From positions 992,001 through 1,056,000 of the forward strand of contig NZ_JBDPZD010000002.1 in assembly GCF_039872745.1 (NCBI RefSeq): 64,000 bases of DNA, in the 5' to 3' direction. This DNA comes from Pelomonas paludis (lineage in GTDB: Bacteria > Pseudomonadota > Gammaproteobacteria > Burkholderiales > Burkholderiaceae_C). The notes under the pieces are model-generated. The model was not told the origin of the DNA, ran no database searches, and saw nothing but the letters and a program-made list of their open reading frames with translations. Made by a program: the position numbers and the translations under genes. Shown piece by piece: positions 53,648 to 62,143 of this stretch (position 1 is its first letter; each line of letters opens with the position of its first letter).

Positions 53648-54505
53648 TTACCGCAGCTGCGGCGGTGCACTCTGGAAGAAGCGCCGGTAGGACGCGTAGT
53701 CGCCAGCGTCCGCTGGCACGAAGACGACGTCTGCAGCCAGGCCGATGACCTTGCCACTGCTCGCCAGCACCTCGCGGCCCACCGGGTCCTTGGCCATGTC
53801 CACGAAGGCCTTGGCCACGGCCTGGGCCTCCTTCTCGGGCACGCGGGACGACACCATCAACGCCAGGTCATGGAAGCCTTCCGAGCTCCACAGCACCTTG
53901 AAACGCTTGCCCTCGCGCTTGGCATAGCCCTCCACCAGCTGCGAGTTGGCGCCCACGGCCGCCACCTTGCCACTGAAGAGCTGTGCAAAGGCGCCGTCCA
54001 TATTGCCGCCAAACACCACCTTCACGTCCACCTTGCGGCGCAGGATCTCGGCATAGGTCGTCTTGTAGGCAATGAAGGCCTCAGGGCCGGGGAAGCCCAC
54101 GTCCAGCCCCTTGAGCTGGGCGAGGTCATTGATCGGCGAATCGGCCGGCACGACGATCTGGCCATGCAGCGGCGGCGTGTTGCGGCGGGCCAGCACCTTC
54201 CAGCCGAGAGGGTCACGCTCGGGGCTGAACAAATGGTTGGTGAACGCGAAGTCCACCTCCTGCGCCAGCACATAGGCCGTGGTGTCCGCCGAGGTCCGCC
54301 CGATCTTGAGCGAGAGCTTGACGCCCGACTTCTGCGACACATAGCCCACGATGGGGTTCCAGTAAGCCGCCACGGTGGCAATGCTCGACTGGTTGACCGG
54401 CGAGAAGTGGTACTCGGGCTCGGCGCGCAGCGACGGCGCCATCAGCAGCCAACCAAGACACAGGCTCGCCGCCCGGGCCCAATTCAGTGAACGCCATCCA
54501 ACCAT
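53648..54505 (-). CDS. PhnD/SsuA-like periplasmic substrate-binding protein
   Basis: A 285-residue exported protein from the ATG at 54505 (GAGGG upstream); a GTG two codons earlier is possible. Signal peptide about 1-29 (ending LRA). The PhnD-type core shows FSPVNQSSIATVAAYWNPIV, VDFAFTNHLFSPERDP, VVPADSPINDLAQLKG and AVGANSQLVEGYAKREG. No ABC permease or ATPase is adjacent, so it is unlikely to feed a transporter. Being in line with two kinases, it more likely presents a ligand to a sensor, as known for some PhnD-type periplasmic partners. Confidence 0.85.
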   Translation of the reverse strand: MVGWRSLNWARAASLCLGWLLMAPSLRAEPEYHFSPVNQSSIATVAAYWNPIVGYVSQKSGVKLSLKIGRTSADTTAYVLAQEVDFAFTNHLFSPERDPLGWKVLARRNTPPLHGQIVVPADSPINDLAQLKGLDVGFPGPEAFIAYKTTYAEILRRKVDVKVVFGGNMDGAFAQLFSGKVAAVGANSQLVEGYAKREGKRFKVLWSSEGFHDLALMVSSRVPEKEAQAVAKAFVDMAKDPVGREVLASSGKVIGLAADVVFVPADAGDYASYRRFFQSAPPQLR

Positions 54506-54532
54506 GCTCACCCTCCCCTGGCTGAACCCAGC

Positions 54533-56041
54533 CTAGAAAAACTCCACATTCGCCTGGGCCGCCTGGCCTCCCGCGTCCTGGCCACTGCCGGGCTGGCGAT
54601 CCGCCCGCGCTTCCGACTCGCGCGCATGCGAAGCCTGGGCCGCTGCCTTGAGGTCCAGCACGGCTTGGTCGTCGCCCAGCCGGAAAGCGCTCAGCACCTC
54701 GGCCAGCTTGGCCGCCTGGGCCAGCAGCTCGAAAGCGATGTCACCGCTGCGCTCGGCCGTGCGCACGTTCATGCGCGTGACCGAGTCCAGCTCGCGCACC
54801 GAGCTGGTCACCACGTCGATGCCCTGCGCGTGCTCAGACGAGTCCGCCGTCAGCGACTCGAACACCGCGCCCACCCGCTGCACCGACTGCACCAGCCGCT
54901 CCATCGCGCCGCCGGCCTGGCTGGCCAGGCTGCTGCCACGCTCAACGCTTTCCAGGGATGTGTTGATCAGGGTCTTGATCTCGCGGGCCGCCTCGCTGGA
55001 GCGCTGGGCCAGCAGGCGCACCTCGCCCGCCACCACCGCAAAGCCACGGCCCGCCTCGCCGGCCCGAGCGGCCTCGACCGCCGCGTTCAGCGCCAGGATG
55101 TTGGTCTGGAAGGCAATGCCATCGATCACGCCAATGATGTCGGTGATGCGCTTCGACGAGCTGCTGATCTCGTTCATCGCCTCCACCACCTTGACCACCA
55201 CCTGCCCGCCCTCCGTCGCCATGCCCGACGCCGCCTGCGACAGCTCGCGCGCCTCGCGCGAGGCCCGCACGCTGTCCTGCACGATGACGTTGATCTGCTC
55301 CAGGCTCATGGCCGCATCGCGCAGGCCATTGGCCGTGTTGTTGGTGCGGCTCATCAGCTCCGAGCTGCTGGACGACATCTCCTCCGCCGCCGCGTGCACG
55401 CTGAAGATCACGTCACGCACCTGGCGCAGCGCCGTGGCCATGCGGCCCTGGGCGTCCTTCAGGCGACTGGCGGCGCTGGATTTGGCGCGCACCACGTCCA
55501 GGTTCAGACGCACCGGGCCTAATTGGCCCATGGCATTGACCAGGAACTCCATCTCAAAGCGTGCATCCGCTTCCGCCGCCATGCGGCGGCTGGCCACCAC
55601 CGTGGCCACGCACAGCGCTGCCAGGAAGCCGAGCGTCGCCGCCGAGGCCCGCCATTCAAAGCTGCCCGGTGCCGCCACATAGGCGCCCACCAGCAGCGCC
55701 GTGGCCAGCAGCTGCACCCGCCAGTCGCGGTAGATCTGCAGAACCGCCAAGGTGACGAAGAGGTTGGGCACCAGCATCGCCGCACTGCCCAGCTGGAACT
55801 GCAGCGCCACCATGCCAGTGAGGCTGAGCACATGCAGGTAGCGCGAAACCAGCGGCGAGACGCGCACTAGGCGCGCGAGCGCGGTAGGCGCGAGCACGGC
55901 CGCGCCGCACCCGAGCGCAAACAGCCAACGCCCACCCTCCAGCCCCAGCCAGAGTGCGAGCAGCGCATTCGCCAGGATCAGCAAAAGCATGAAGCGATCC
56001 ACGCCCCGCGTACGCGAAGTTGGGATGGGCGAGTCGTACAT
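54533..56041 (-). CDS. Methyl-accepting chemotaxis-type receptor with multi-TM N-terminus
   Basis: A 502-residue protein whose first 175 residues carry about six hydrophobic helices with no large periplasmic domain. The MCP signalling helices follow, with the highly conserved tip DGIAFQTNILALNAAVEAARAG split as usual around residue 315. The C-terminal linker is rich in Ala, Gly and Gln, and the last five residues are NVEFF, similar to the NWETF-type tether that recruits CheR and CheB but with Val in place of Trp. It lies upstream of the PhnD-like gene on the same strand and is divergent from a CheY-like gene. Confidence 0.88.
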   Translation of the reverse strand: MYDSPIPTSRTRGVDRFMLLLILANALLALWLGLEGGRWLFALGCGAAVLAPTALARLVRVSPLVSRYLHVLSLTGMVALQFQLGSAAMLVPNLFVTLAVLQIYRDWRVQLLATALLVGAYVAAPGSFEWRASAATLGFLAALCVATVVASRRMAAEADARFEMEFLVNAMGQLGPVRLNLDVVRAKSSAASRLKDAQGRMATALRQVRDVIFSVHAAAEEMSSSSSELMSRTNNTANGLRDAAMSLEQINVIVQDSVRASREARELSQAASGMATEGGQVVVKVVEAMNEISSSSKRITDIIGVIDGIAFQTNILALNAAVEAARAGEAGRGFAVVAGEVRLLAQRSSEAAREIKTLINTSLESVERGSSLASQAGGAMERLVQSVQRVGAVFESLTADSSEHAQGIDVVTSSVRELDSVTRMNVRTAERSGDIAFELLAQAAKLAEVLSAFRLGDDQAVLDLKAAAQASHARESEARADRQPGSGQDAGGQAAQANVEFF

Positions 56042-56160
56042 CGAGGCGTCCTGAACAATCCCTGCATTGATTCACGAATCGATGCGATTGCGCACCGGCG
56101 GCGCACCTGGGCGCGGACCGATTTTGGGCATACTGGCCTGGAAAGAGAAAGGCGCTCACG

Positions 56161-56526
56161 GTGAAAAAGGTACTCATCGTCGAAGATCAGGACGACATCC
56201 GTGAACTCATTCGCGTGACGCTGGAGTTTGAGAACTTCGAGCTCGGTGAAGCCGCCAATGGCGAAAGCGCCTTGGCACAAGCAAAGGCCCAACGGCCCGA
56301 CCTGATCCTGCTCGACGTGATGATGCCGGGCGGCATGGACGGCATCGAGGTCTGCCGCCGCGTGCGCGGCGACAGTGGCCTGCGCAAGGCCAAGATCGTG
56401 ATGCTCAGCGCCAAGGGCCAGCAGGCCGACCGCGCCGCCGGCTACTCAGCCGGGGCGGACGACTACCTGACCAAACCCTTCAGCCCGCTGGAATTGCTCC
56501 AGGTCGTCAACAAGATGATTGGCTGA
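56161..56526 (+). CDS. CheY-like single-domain response regulator
   Basis: A 121-residue receiver from the GTG at 56161. Acidic pocket residues are in IVEDQDD, the phospho-acceptor is Asp52 (LILLDVMMPGG), Ser/Thr is at MLSAKG and the conserved lysine is Lys105 (YLTKPF). There is no output domain. It is divergent from the receptor/kinase genes, 119 bases away, and is the only candidate acceptor for those kinases in the window. A terminator follows at once. Confidence 0.92.
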   Translation: MKKVLIVEDQDDIRELIRVTLEFENFELGEAANGESALAQAKAQRPDLILLDVMMPGGMDGIEVCRRVRGDSGLRKAKIVMLSAKGQQADRAAGYSAGADDYLTKPFSPLELLQVVNKMIG

Positions 56527-56541
56527 CGCGGCGTTGGGGTC

Positions 56542-56564
56542 GGGGCGAGTGGGTCGCCCCTTTT
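56542..56564 (+). terminator. Rho-independent terminator after the CheY-like gene
   Basis: GGGGCGA (56542-56548) pairs with TCGCCCC (56554-56560) around GTGGG and is followed by TTTT. Confidence 0.85.
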
Positions 56565-56616
56565 GCCGTTTTTCGCTGGTGCAGATTGATGGTGAGACCC
56601 ATGCCGGGTCCTGCCC

Positions 56617-58920
56617 TCACCGCCCCTTCACCTCAAACTCCCCACGCAAGCCCGCCAGGGAGTCCCCACCCACCCACACATCCCGAACCCCCGTCTCCAC
56701 GGCCCAACGGCGCGAAACCGGGCTCCAGAACTTCAGTTCATCCGGGCCCACCGGGAAGCTGACCACCCGCTTCTCGCCCGCAGCCAGCGTCACGCGCTGA
56801 AAGCCCTTCAACTCCCGCACCGGCCGCGCGGCACTGCCAGCGCGCTGGTGCACGTAGAGCTGCACGACCTCGTCGCCGGCCACGGCGCCGGTGTTCTCGA
56901 CGGTGACGGACACCTGCAAGCGGCCGTCGGGATGGATCGCCGCGCGATCGAGCTTCATGTCGCTGTAGCGGAAGCTCGTGTAGCTCAAGCCAAAGCCGAA
57001 GGGGTATAGCGGCTTGGACGTGAGGTTCGCGTAGCGTGAGGTGAACTTGGGATCGGTCTCGTCCGCATGGGTGCGGTTGTGGTTGTAGTAGACCGGGGCG
57101 TGGCCGGTGCTGCGCGGCCAGCTCACGGGCAGCTTGCCGCCCGGGTTGACGGTACCCGAGAGCACGTCGGCAATCGCGTTGCCGCCCTCGGTGCCAGGGA
57201 ACCAAGCCTCGACGATGGCGGGCACGTGCTCGGCGGCCCAGCTGATGTCGAGCGGCCGGCCGTTCAGCAGCACCAACACCACGGGCTTGCCGGTGGCGAC
57301 GACCGCCTCCAGCAGCGCCTGTTGGTTGCCGCCCAAGCGCAGGTCGGAGGTGGATGCCGCTTCGCCGCTCATGTTGGCGCGCTCACCCAGCACCATCACC
57401 ACGGCCTCGGCCTGCTGCGCGGCCTGCACGGCGCGCGCTTGCTCGGTGGCCATCTCGGCAGCGGGCATCAGGCTGGGCGCGGGCTTGCCTTGATCAGCAT
57501 CCCAGGGCAGCGGGTAGGCGCGCTGCATGTCGCCGCCGCGCACGAAGTCGACGGTCGCCTGCGGCCAGCGGGCACGGATGCCTTCCAGCACCGACACCGC
57601 TGCGCCGGCCGCTTCGAGCGTCCAGGAGCCCTTGATGTCTTCGGCCGAATCGCCCAGCGGGCCGATGACGGCGATGCGCTTGAGGTTGGCCTTGAGCGGC
57701 AGCAGCGCGCCCTCGTTGCGCAGCAGCACGATGGACTTCTGCGCAGCCTCGCGCGTGGCGGCGCGGTGAGCTGGATCGTTGAGCACAGCGTCCTTGCGCG
57801 ACGGGTCGCCATAGGGGCGCTCGAAGAGGCCCATCTGGACCTTCACGGCCAGCACCTCGCGCACCATGTCGTCCACCACCTTGATAGGCAGCTTGCCGGC
57901 CTTGACGAGGCCGGGCAGGTGCTTGAGATAAGTATTGCTGCCCATGTCCATACTCACGCCGCCGCTCAAGCCGCGCGCGGCCGCATCCACCTCGTCAGTC
58001 GCGTAGCCGTGGACCTTGAGCGAGTGCACGGCCCAGGCGTCGCTGATCACAAAGCCCTTGAAGCCCATCTCCTGGCGCAACACGTCGCGCAGCAGCCAGG
58101 CATTGCCCGAGGCCGGCACGTCGTTGAGCGTCATATAGGCCGACATCACCGTGCCGGCACCGGCGTCCACGGCGGCCTGGAAGGGCGGCAGGTAGACATT
58201 GCGCAACTGCACCTCGGGCACATAGACGGAGTCGTAGTCGCGCCCGCCGTCGGCCGCGCCGTAGGCGGCAAAGTGCTTGACGCTGGTCAGCACGCGCTCG
58301 GGCGTGCCGAGCTTGGGGCCCTGGAAGCCGCGCACCTGGGCGCGCGCCATCGCGATGCCCAGGAAGGTGTCCTCACCCGCACCTTCGACGATGCGGCCCC
58401 AGCGGGCATCACGCGCGATGTCCACCATGGGCGAGAAGGTCCAGTTGACGCCCGACACCCAGGACTCCCTGGCCGCCATGGCCTGGGCGCGCTCGACGAG
58501 GCCCGGGTCCCAGCTCGCGGCCATCCCCAGGGGCACGGGGAAGACGTTCTTGTAGCCATGGATCACGTCGAAGCCGAACAGCAGAGGGATGCCGAGCCGG
58601 CTCTCCTTCATGGCCACGCGCTGCATGCGCTCGATGTCGGCTGAGTTGATGGTCCAGAGCACCGAGCCCGCCTTGCCGGCGCGGATCAGCTCGTCGGTGG
58701 TTTCCTTGTTGGGGCCGGGCATGCCGGCACCGAGCTGCGTGAGCTGGCCGATCTTTTCGTCGAGCGTCATGCGCTTGAGCAAGGCCTCGACACGGCGCGT
58801 GACGGCTGCATCGGCCGGCGCCTGCCCAGCCTGGGCGCTGCTCACCAGGGAGGCCAGCGCAAGCAGCAGGGCACGGGGCAGCGAGAGGGGCAACGACACG
58901 GCGGATCGGGCTCGGCTCAC
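56617..58920 (-). CDS. Periplasmic beta-glucosidase, GH3 (BglX-like)
   Basis: An exported GH3 glycoside hydrolase of 767 residues. I use the GTG at 58920, preceded by GGAG seven bases away, rather than a TTG 11 codons upstream; it gives a signal peptide ending SAQA at about residue 31. The N-terminal (alpha/beta)8 domain contains LLFGFDVIHGY, GEDTFLGIAMARAQVRGFQ and the nucleophile Asp in GFVISDAWAVHSL. The alpha/beta sandwich and C-terminal FnIII-like domain follow, with TSKPLYPFGFGLSYT and VQLYVHQRAG. It hydrolyses beta-linked gluco- or xylo-oligosaccharides. Confidence 0.94.
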   Translation of the reverse strand: MSRARSAVSLPLSLPRALLLALASLVSSAQAGQAPADAAVTRRVEALLKRMTLDEKIGQLTQLGAGMPGPNKETTDELIRAGKAGSVLWTINSADIERMQRVAMKESRLGIPLLFGFDVIHGYKNVFPVPLGMAASWDPGLVERAQAMAARESWVSGVNWTFSPMVDIARDARWGRIVEGAGEDTFLGIAMARAQVRGFQGPKLGTPERVLTSVKHFAAYGAADGGRDYDSVYVPEVQLRNVYLPPFQAAVDAGAGTVMSAYMTLNDVPASGNAWLLRDVLRQEMGFKGFVISDAWAVHSLKVHGYATDEVDAAARGLSGGVSMDMGSNTYLKHLPGLVKAGKLPIKVVDDMVREVLAVKVQMGLFERPYGDPSRKDAVLNDPAHRAATREAAQKSIVLLRNEGALLPLKANLKRIAVIGPLGDSAEDIKGSWTLEAAGAAVSVLEGIRARWPQATVDFVRGGDMQRAYPLPWDADQGKPAPSLMPAAEMATEQARAVQAAQQAEAVVMVLGERANMSGEAASTSDLRLGGNQQALLEAVVATGKPVVLVLLNGRPLDISWAAEHVPAIVEAWFPGTEGGNAIADVLSGTVNPGGKLPVSWPRSTGHAPVYYNHNRTHADETDPKFTSRYANLTSKPLYPFGFGLSYTSFRYSDMKLDRAAIHPDGRLQVSVTVENTGAVAGDEVVQLYVHQRAGSAARPVRELKGFQRVTLAAGEKRVVSFPVGPDELKFWSPVSRRWAVETGVRDVWVGGDSLAGLRGEFEVKGR

Positions 58921-59019
58921 GGGCGGTCTCCAATTTTTTGAAAGCGGTGCCAAACGGCAAAGGAGGCGACTCTAGCCAGCCGCCCCGGGGGCCGTGAATC
59001 AAGGCGCGGGTGATCCGCC

Positions 59020-59025
59020 TATAAC
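59020..59025 (+). promoter_or_regulatory. Candidate -10 box before the AraC-family gene
   Basis: TATAAC lies eight bases before the ATG at 59034, so transcription would begin at or next to the start codon. No ribosome-binding site is present. The 113-base spacer to the divergent GH3 gene is the likely site of regulator binding. Confidence 0.5.
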
Positions 59026-59033
59026 ATCGGACG

Positions 59034-59867
59034 ATGCGCGGCGTGATCGGATCGACCGGGCCCATGATGCCCATGACCGGCTACTTCAACAGCCGGCGCG
59101 AGGCCCGTGGCTGGGCCGAGGGCAACCTCGCGCACTGGAACGGCTACTTCACGTTGCGGGGCAAGGGCGAGGTGGCCTTTGACGGCGAGACCGTGCAGAC
59201 CCGCCCGGGCGAGCTGCTGCTGCTGGCCCCGGGCCACCCGCGCCGCTACCGCATCCCCGAGCCGCGCATGGGCTGGGAGTTCTACTGGCTGCACTTTCGC
59301 TCGACGCCCCGGCTGACGAGCCACCTGCCCTGGTTCGACCCCGCCACACGCTGGCAGCTGCACGCGGTGGCCGACGTGTCCTTGCGTGTCACCTTGGCGA
59401 CGCAGTTGGAGGCGGCGCACCACTTCAACCTGACCGAGCCCGACCTGCCCGGCCGCGAGCCCATCGTCGAGGCGCTGCTGGAGGCCTTTTTGTTGCGCGT
59501 GGCGGCCGCGCAGGCGCGGCCTGAAGGCGCGCGCGAGATGGACCCGCGCATCGAGCAGGTGCTGGAGCAGTTCCACTGCGAGCTGGCCGCACCCTTCAAT
59601 ATCGACCGGCTGGCCGCGCATGCGGGCCTGTCGCGCTCGCAGTTCTGCCTGCTGTTCAGGCGCGGCACGGGGCTCTCGCCCCAGGCTTACATGGAGGCGC
59701 GGCGCCTGGAGATGGCGGCACACTATCTGCGCACCACCGCCCAGTCCGTCGCCGACGTGGCCGAGATGGTGGGCTTTGCCAGCCCGTTCTACTTCACCAA
59801 CCGCTTTCGCCGCCGCTTTGGCCGCAGCCCGTCCGACTACCGGGCCGCACCGCAGGGCGCACGCTGA
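59034..59867 (+). CDS. AraC-family regulator (cupin sensor)
   Basis: A 277-residue transcription regulator. The N-terminal beta-barrel sensor (about 15-100) shows YFTLRGKGEVAFDG, RPGELLLLAPGHPRRY and WEFYWLHFR, as in AraC sugar-binding regulators. The C-terminal region has two helix-turn-helix units, FNIDRLAAHAGLSRSQFCLL and SVADVAEMVGFASPFYFTN, ending in FRRRFGRSPSDYR. It is divergent from the GH3 glucosidase gene and likely controls it in response to a sugar. Confidence 0.93.
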   Translation: MRGVIGSTGPMMPMTGYFNSRREARGWAEGNLAHWNGYFTLRGKGEVAFDGETVQTRPGELLLLAPGHPRRYRIPEPRMGWEFYWLHFRSTPRLTSHLPWFDPATRWQLHAVADVSLRVTLATQLEAAHHFNLTEPDLPGREPIVEALLEAFLLRVAAAQARPEGAREMDPRIEQVLEQFHCELAAPFNIDRLAAHAGLSRSQFCLLFRRGTGLSPQAYMEARRLEMAAHYLRTTAQSVADVAEMVGFASPFYFTNRFRRRFGRSPSDYRAAPQGAR

Positions 59868-59885
59868 CACCTCACCACCGCCGCC

Positions 59886-60389
59886 ATGATCCGTCGCTCC
59901 CTGTTCCTGCTTGCCTTCCTGCTCCCCCTGGCCACCGCACGCGCGGCCGACGCGCCCCCCGCTGGCCCCGAGACCGAGTTCGCCTTCGAGGAGATCGTCA
60001 CCATCGGCGCCGCCGTGCCGGTGGGCCGCACGCCGCGCGGGCAGCGCCAGTTCATCCCCATCACCGGCGGGCGCTTCGAAGGGCCGCGCCTCAAGGGCAA
60101 GGTGCTGTCCGGCGGCTGGGACTGGCAGCTGATCCGCCCCGACGGCCACATCGACATCGACGCCAGCTACTTCATCCAGGCCGACGACGGCACCGTCATT
60201 CACATCCACAACCGTGGCACGCTGTTCAAGCGCGGCGAAGGGGTCTACGACATCAAGACCTTCGTCAACTTCGAGGCACCGCTGGGCCCGCACCAGTGGC
60301 TCAACGAACACAGCTTCGTCGGCACGCTGGGCGGCGCGCCGGCCAGTGAAGGGCCGGCGGTGCGCATCCGCTTTTTCCGGATCAAGTGA
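59886..60389 (+). CDS. Exported DUF3237 family protein
   Basis: A 167-residue protein with signal peptide about 1-20 (ending ARA). The domain matches DUF3237 by FEEIVTIGAAVPVGRTPRGQ, ITGGRFEGPRLKGKVLSGG, DWQLIRPDGHIDIDASYF and ETFVNFEAP-like KTFVNFEAPLGPHQWLNEH. The family is a small beta-barrel of unknown function. It is 18 bases after the AraC-type gene and probably cotranscribed with it. Confidence 0.85.
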   Translation: MIRRSLFLLAFLLPLATARAADAPPAGPETEFAFEEIVTIGAAVPVGRTPRGQRQFIPITGGRFEGPRLKGKVLSGGWDWQLIRPDGHIDIDASYFIQADDGTVIHIHNRGTLFKRGEGVYDIKTFVNFEAPLGPHQWLNEHSFVGTLGGAPASEGPAVRIRFFRIK

Positions 60390-60515
60390 CGGGTGTGAAG
60401 CGCGTCACGCCGCGCTGCGGCTGACGCGCGCTTAGCCGCACGGGGCTGCACAGAATGTTCGGCTTGCCGCCGAGTGCGGCCGACTCGAACCTTCCGGCCC
60501 CCTGCCCCCTTGCCC

Positions 60516-62138
60516 ATGCCCTACGCCTCGTCCAGTGCCCCCTCGTCCAGCGGCTTCTTTGCGCACCACGGTCTGTGGGCACCCGGTGTGCGGCTCTTCC
60601 GCCAGCTGCGCTTCCCGAGCAAGGCACTGCTGATCTCCGCCTGCTTTGCCTTGCCGCTATTGGGCCTCTTGGTCTGGCAACTGCTGAGCGGCGCTGCCGA
60701 CGCCCGCGAAGCGCGCGAGGACGCGCTGCGCCAGCACGTCGAGGTGGCGCACGGCGTGCTGCAGTGGGCCTACGGGCTTGAGAAGGCCGGCACACCGCGT
60801 GAACAAGCCCAGGATGCCGCCCGCAAGGCGATTGCCCTGATGCGCTACGACGGCAATGAGTACTTCTGGCTCAACGACATGGAGCCTCGGGTGGTGATGC
60901 ACCCCATCAAGCCCGAGCTGGACGGCAAGGAGGTAGGCGACCTGAAGGACCCGAACGGCAAGTACCTGTTCCGCGCCTTTGTGGACGTGGCCAAGCGCCA
61001 GGGCAAGGGCTTTGTCGAGTACCAGTGGCCGCGCCCGGGCAGCGAGGCGCCGGTGGACAAGCTCTCCTACGTGATGGCCTTTGAGCCCTGGGGCTGGGTA
61101 CTGGGCACCGGCACCTATGTGGACGACCTGCGCACCGCGCTGCGCCAGCGTGTGACCCGCGTGGTCGTGGTGGCCCTGGTGGCGCTGCTGCTGGCGGGCT
61201 ACTTGTTCTTCTCGTTCTACAAGGTGATGGGAGGCGGCCTGAGCGAAGTGCGCCGCTACCTCAACGCCATCGCCCAGGGCGACCTGACCCACCGGCCCCG
61301 CGCCTGGGGCAATGACGAGGCGGCCTGGCTGCTCAACGACCTGTCCACCATGCAGGACTCGCTGGCCACCGTGGTGGCGCGGGTGCGGGCCTCCAGCGAC
61401 CGCATCGTCAGCTCCAGCGACGAGGTGGCACAAGGCGCGCAAGACCTCTCCACCCGCACCGAGGCAGCGGCCAGCAATCTCGCGCAGTCGGCCTCGTCGA
61501 TGCAGCAGATCTCCACCACCGTGGCCAATGGCTCGGGCCTGATCGCCACCGCTGCCGACGTGGCGCGCCGCAATGCCGGCACCGCCACCGAAGGCGGCGC
61601 CGTGATGTCCGAAGTGGCCAGCACCATGGAGGAGATCCGCAGCGCCTCGGCCCGCATCGCCGACATCATCGGCACCATCGACGGCATCGCCTTCCAGACC
61701 AATATCCTGGCGCTGAACGCTGCTGTGGAGGCCGCTCGCGCCGGTGAGCAAGGCCGCGGCTTCGCCGTGGTGGCGGCCGAGGTGCGCTCGCTCGCGCAGC
61801 GCAGCGCGGGTGCCGCCAAGGAGATCAAGACCCTGATCCAGTCCAACGTCGAGAGCGTGGAGAGCGGCACCCAGACCGTGCGCCGCGCGGCCGGCACGAT
61901 CCAGAACATCGTCGAAGAGTCCCGCAAGGTGGATGGCCTGCTGGCCGAGGTGGCCAACGGCTCGCGCGAGCAAAGCCAGGGCATCCAGCAGATCGGCGCC
62001 GCCGTCCAGCAGCTGCAGCAGAACACCGAGCAGAACGCCGGCCTCGTCGAGCAGACCGCTGCAGCCGCCGCCAGCATGAAGCAGCTGGCTGATGCGCTGG
62101 CTGACGAGGTCTCGCGCTTCCGTCTGCCGCAGGCCTGA
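60516..62138 (+). CDS. Cache-domain methyl-accepting chemotaxis protein
   Basis: A 540-residue chemoreceptor from the ATG at 60516; a GTG 14 codons upstream is possible. A first membrane segment (about 37-58) precedes a single Cache periplasmic domain (about 65-205, with YDGNEYFWLNDMEPRVVMHP and GWVLGTGTYVDDL), then a second membrane segment (about 213-236), HAMP, and MCP helices with the tip DGIAFQTNILALNAAVEAA. The C-terminus ends in SRFRLPQA with no NWETF-type tether. sCache domains often sense small organic acids, amino acids or sugars. It sits between carbohydrate enzymes. Confidence 0.92.
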   Translation: MPYASSSAPSSSGFFAHHGLWAPGVRLFRQLRFPSKALLISACFALPLLGLLVWQLLSGAADAREAREDALRQHVEVAHGVLQWAYGLEKAGTPREQAQDAARKAIALMRYDGNEYFWLNDMEPRVVMHPIKPELDGKEVGDLKDPNGKYLFRAFVDVAKRQGKGFVEYQWPRPGSEAPVDKLSYVMAFEPWGWVLGTGTYVDDLRTALRQRVTRVVVVALVALLLAGYLFFSFYKVMGGGLSEVRRYLNAIAQGDLTHRPRAWGNDEAAWLLNDLSTMQDSLATVVARVRASSDRIVSSSDEVAQGAQDLSTRTEAAASNLAQSASSMQQISTTVANGSGLIATAADVARRNAGTATEGGAVMSEVASTMEEIRSASARIADIIGTIDGIAFQTNILALNAAVEAARAGEQGRGFAVVAAEVRSLAQRSAGAAKEIKTLIQSNVESVESGTQTVRRAAGTIQNIVEESRKVDGLLAEVANGSREQSQGIQQIGAAVQQLQQNTEQNAGLVEQTAAAAASMKQLADALADEVSRFRLPQA

Positions 62139-62143
62139 GCCGG

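Noticed and set aside
53648..54505. PhnD-like protein as part of a phosphonate transporter
   Set aside because: No permease, ATPase or phn genes adjoin it; the neighbours are kinases and a receptor.
57067..58644. Forward frame (525 aa) opposite the GH3 gene
   Set aside because: Antisense to well-conserved GH3 motifs; no start signal or domain.
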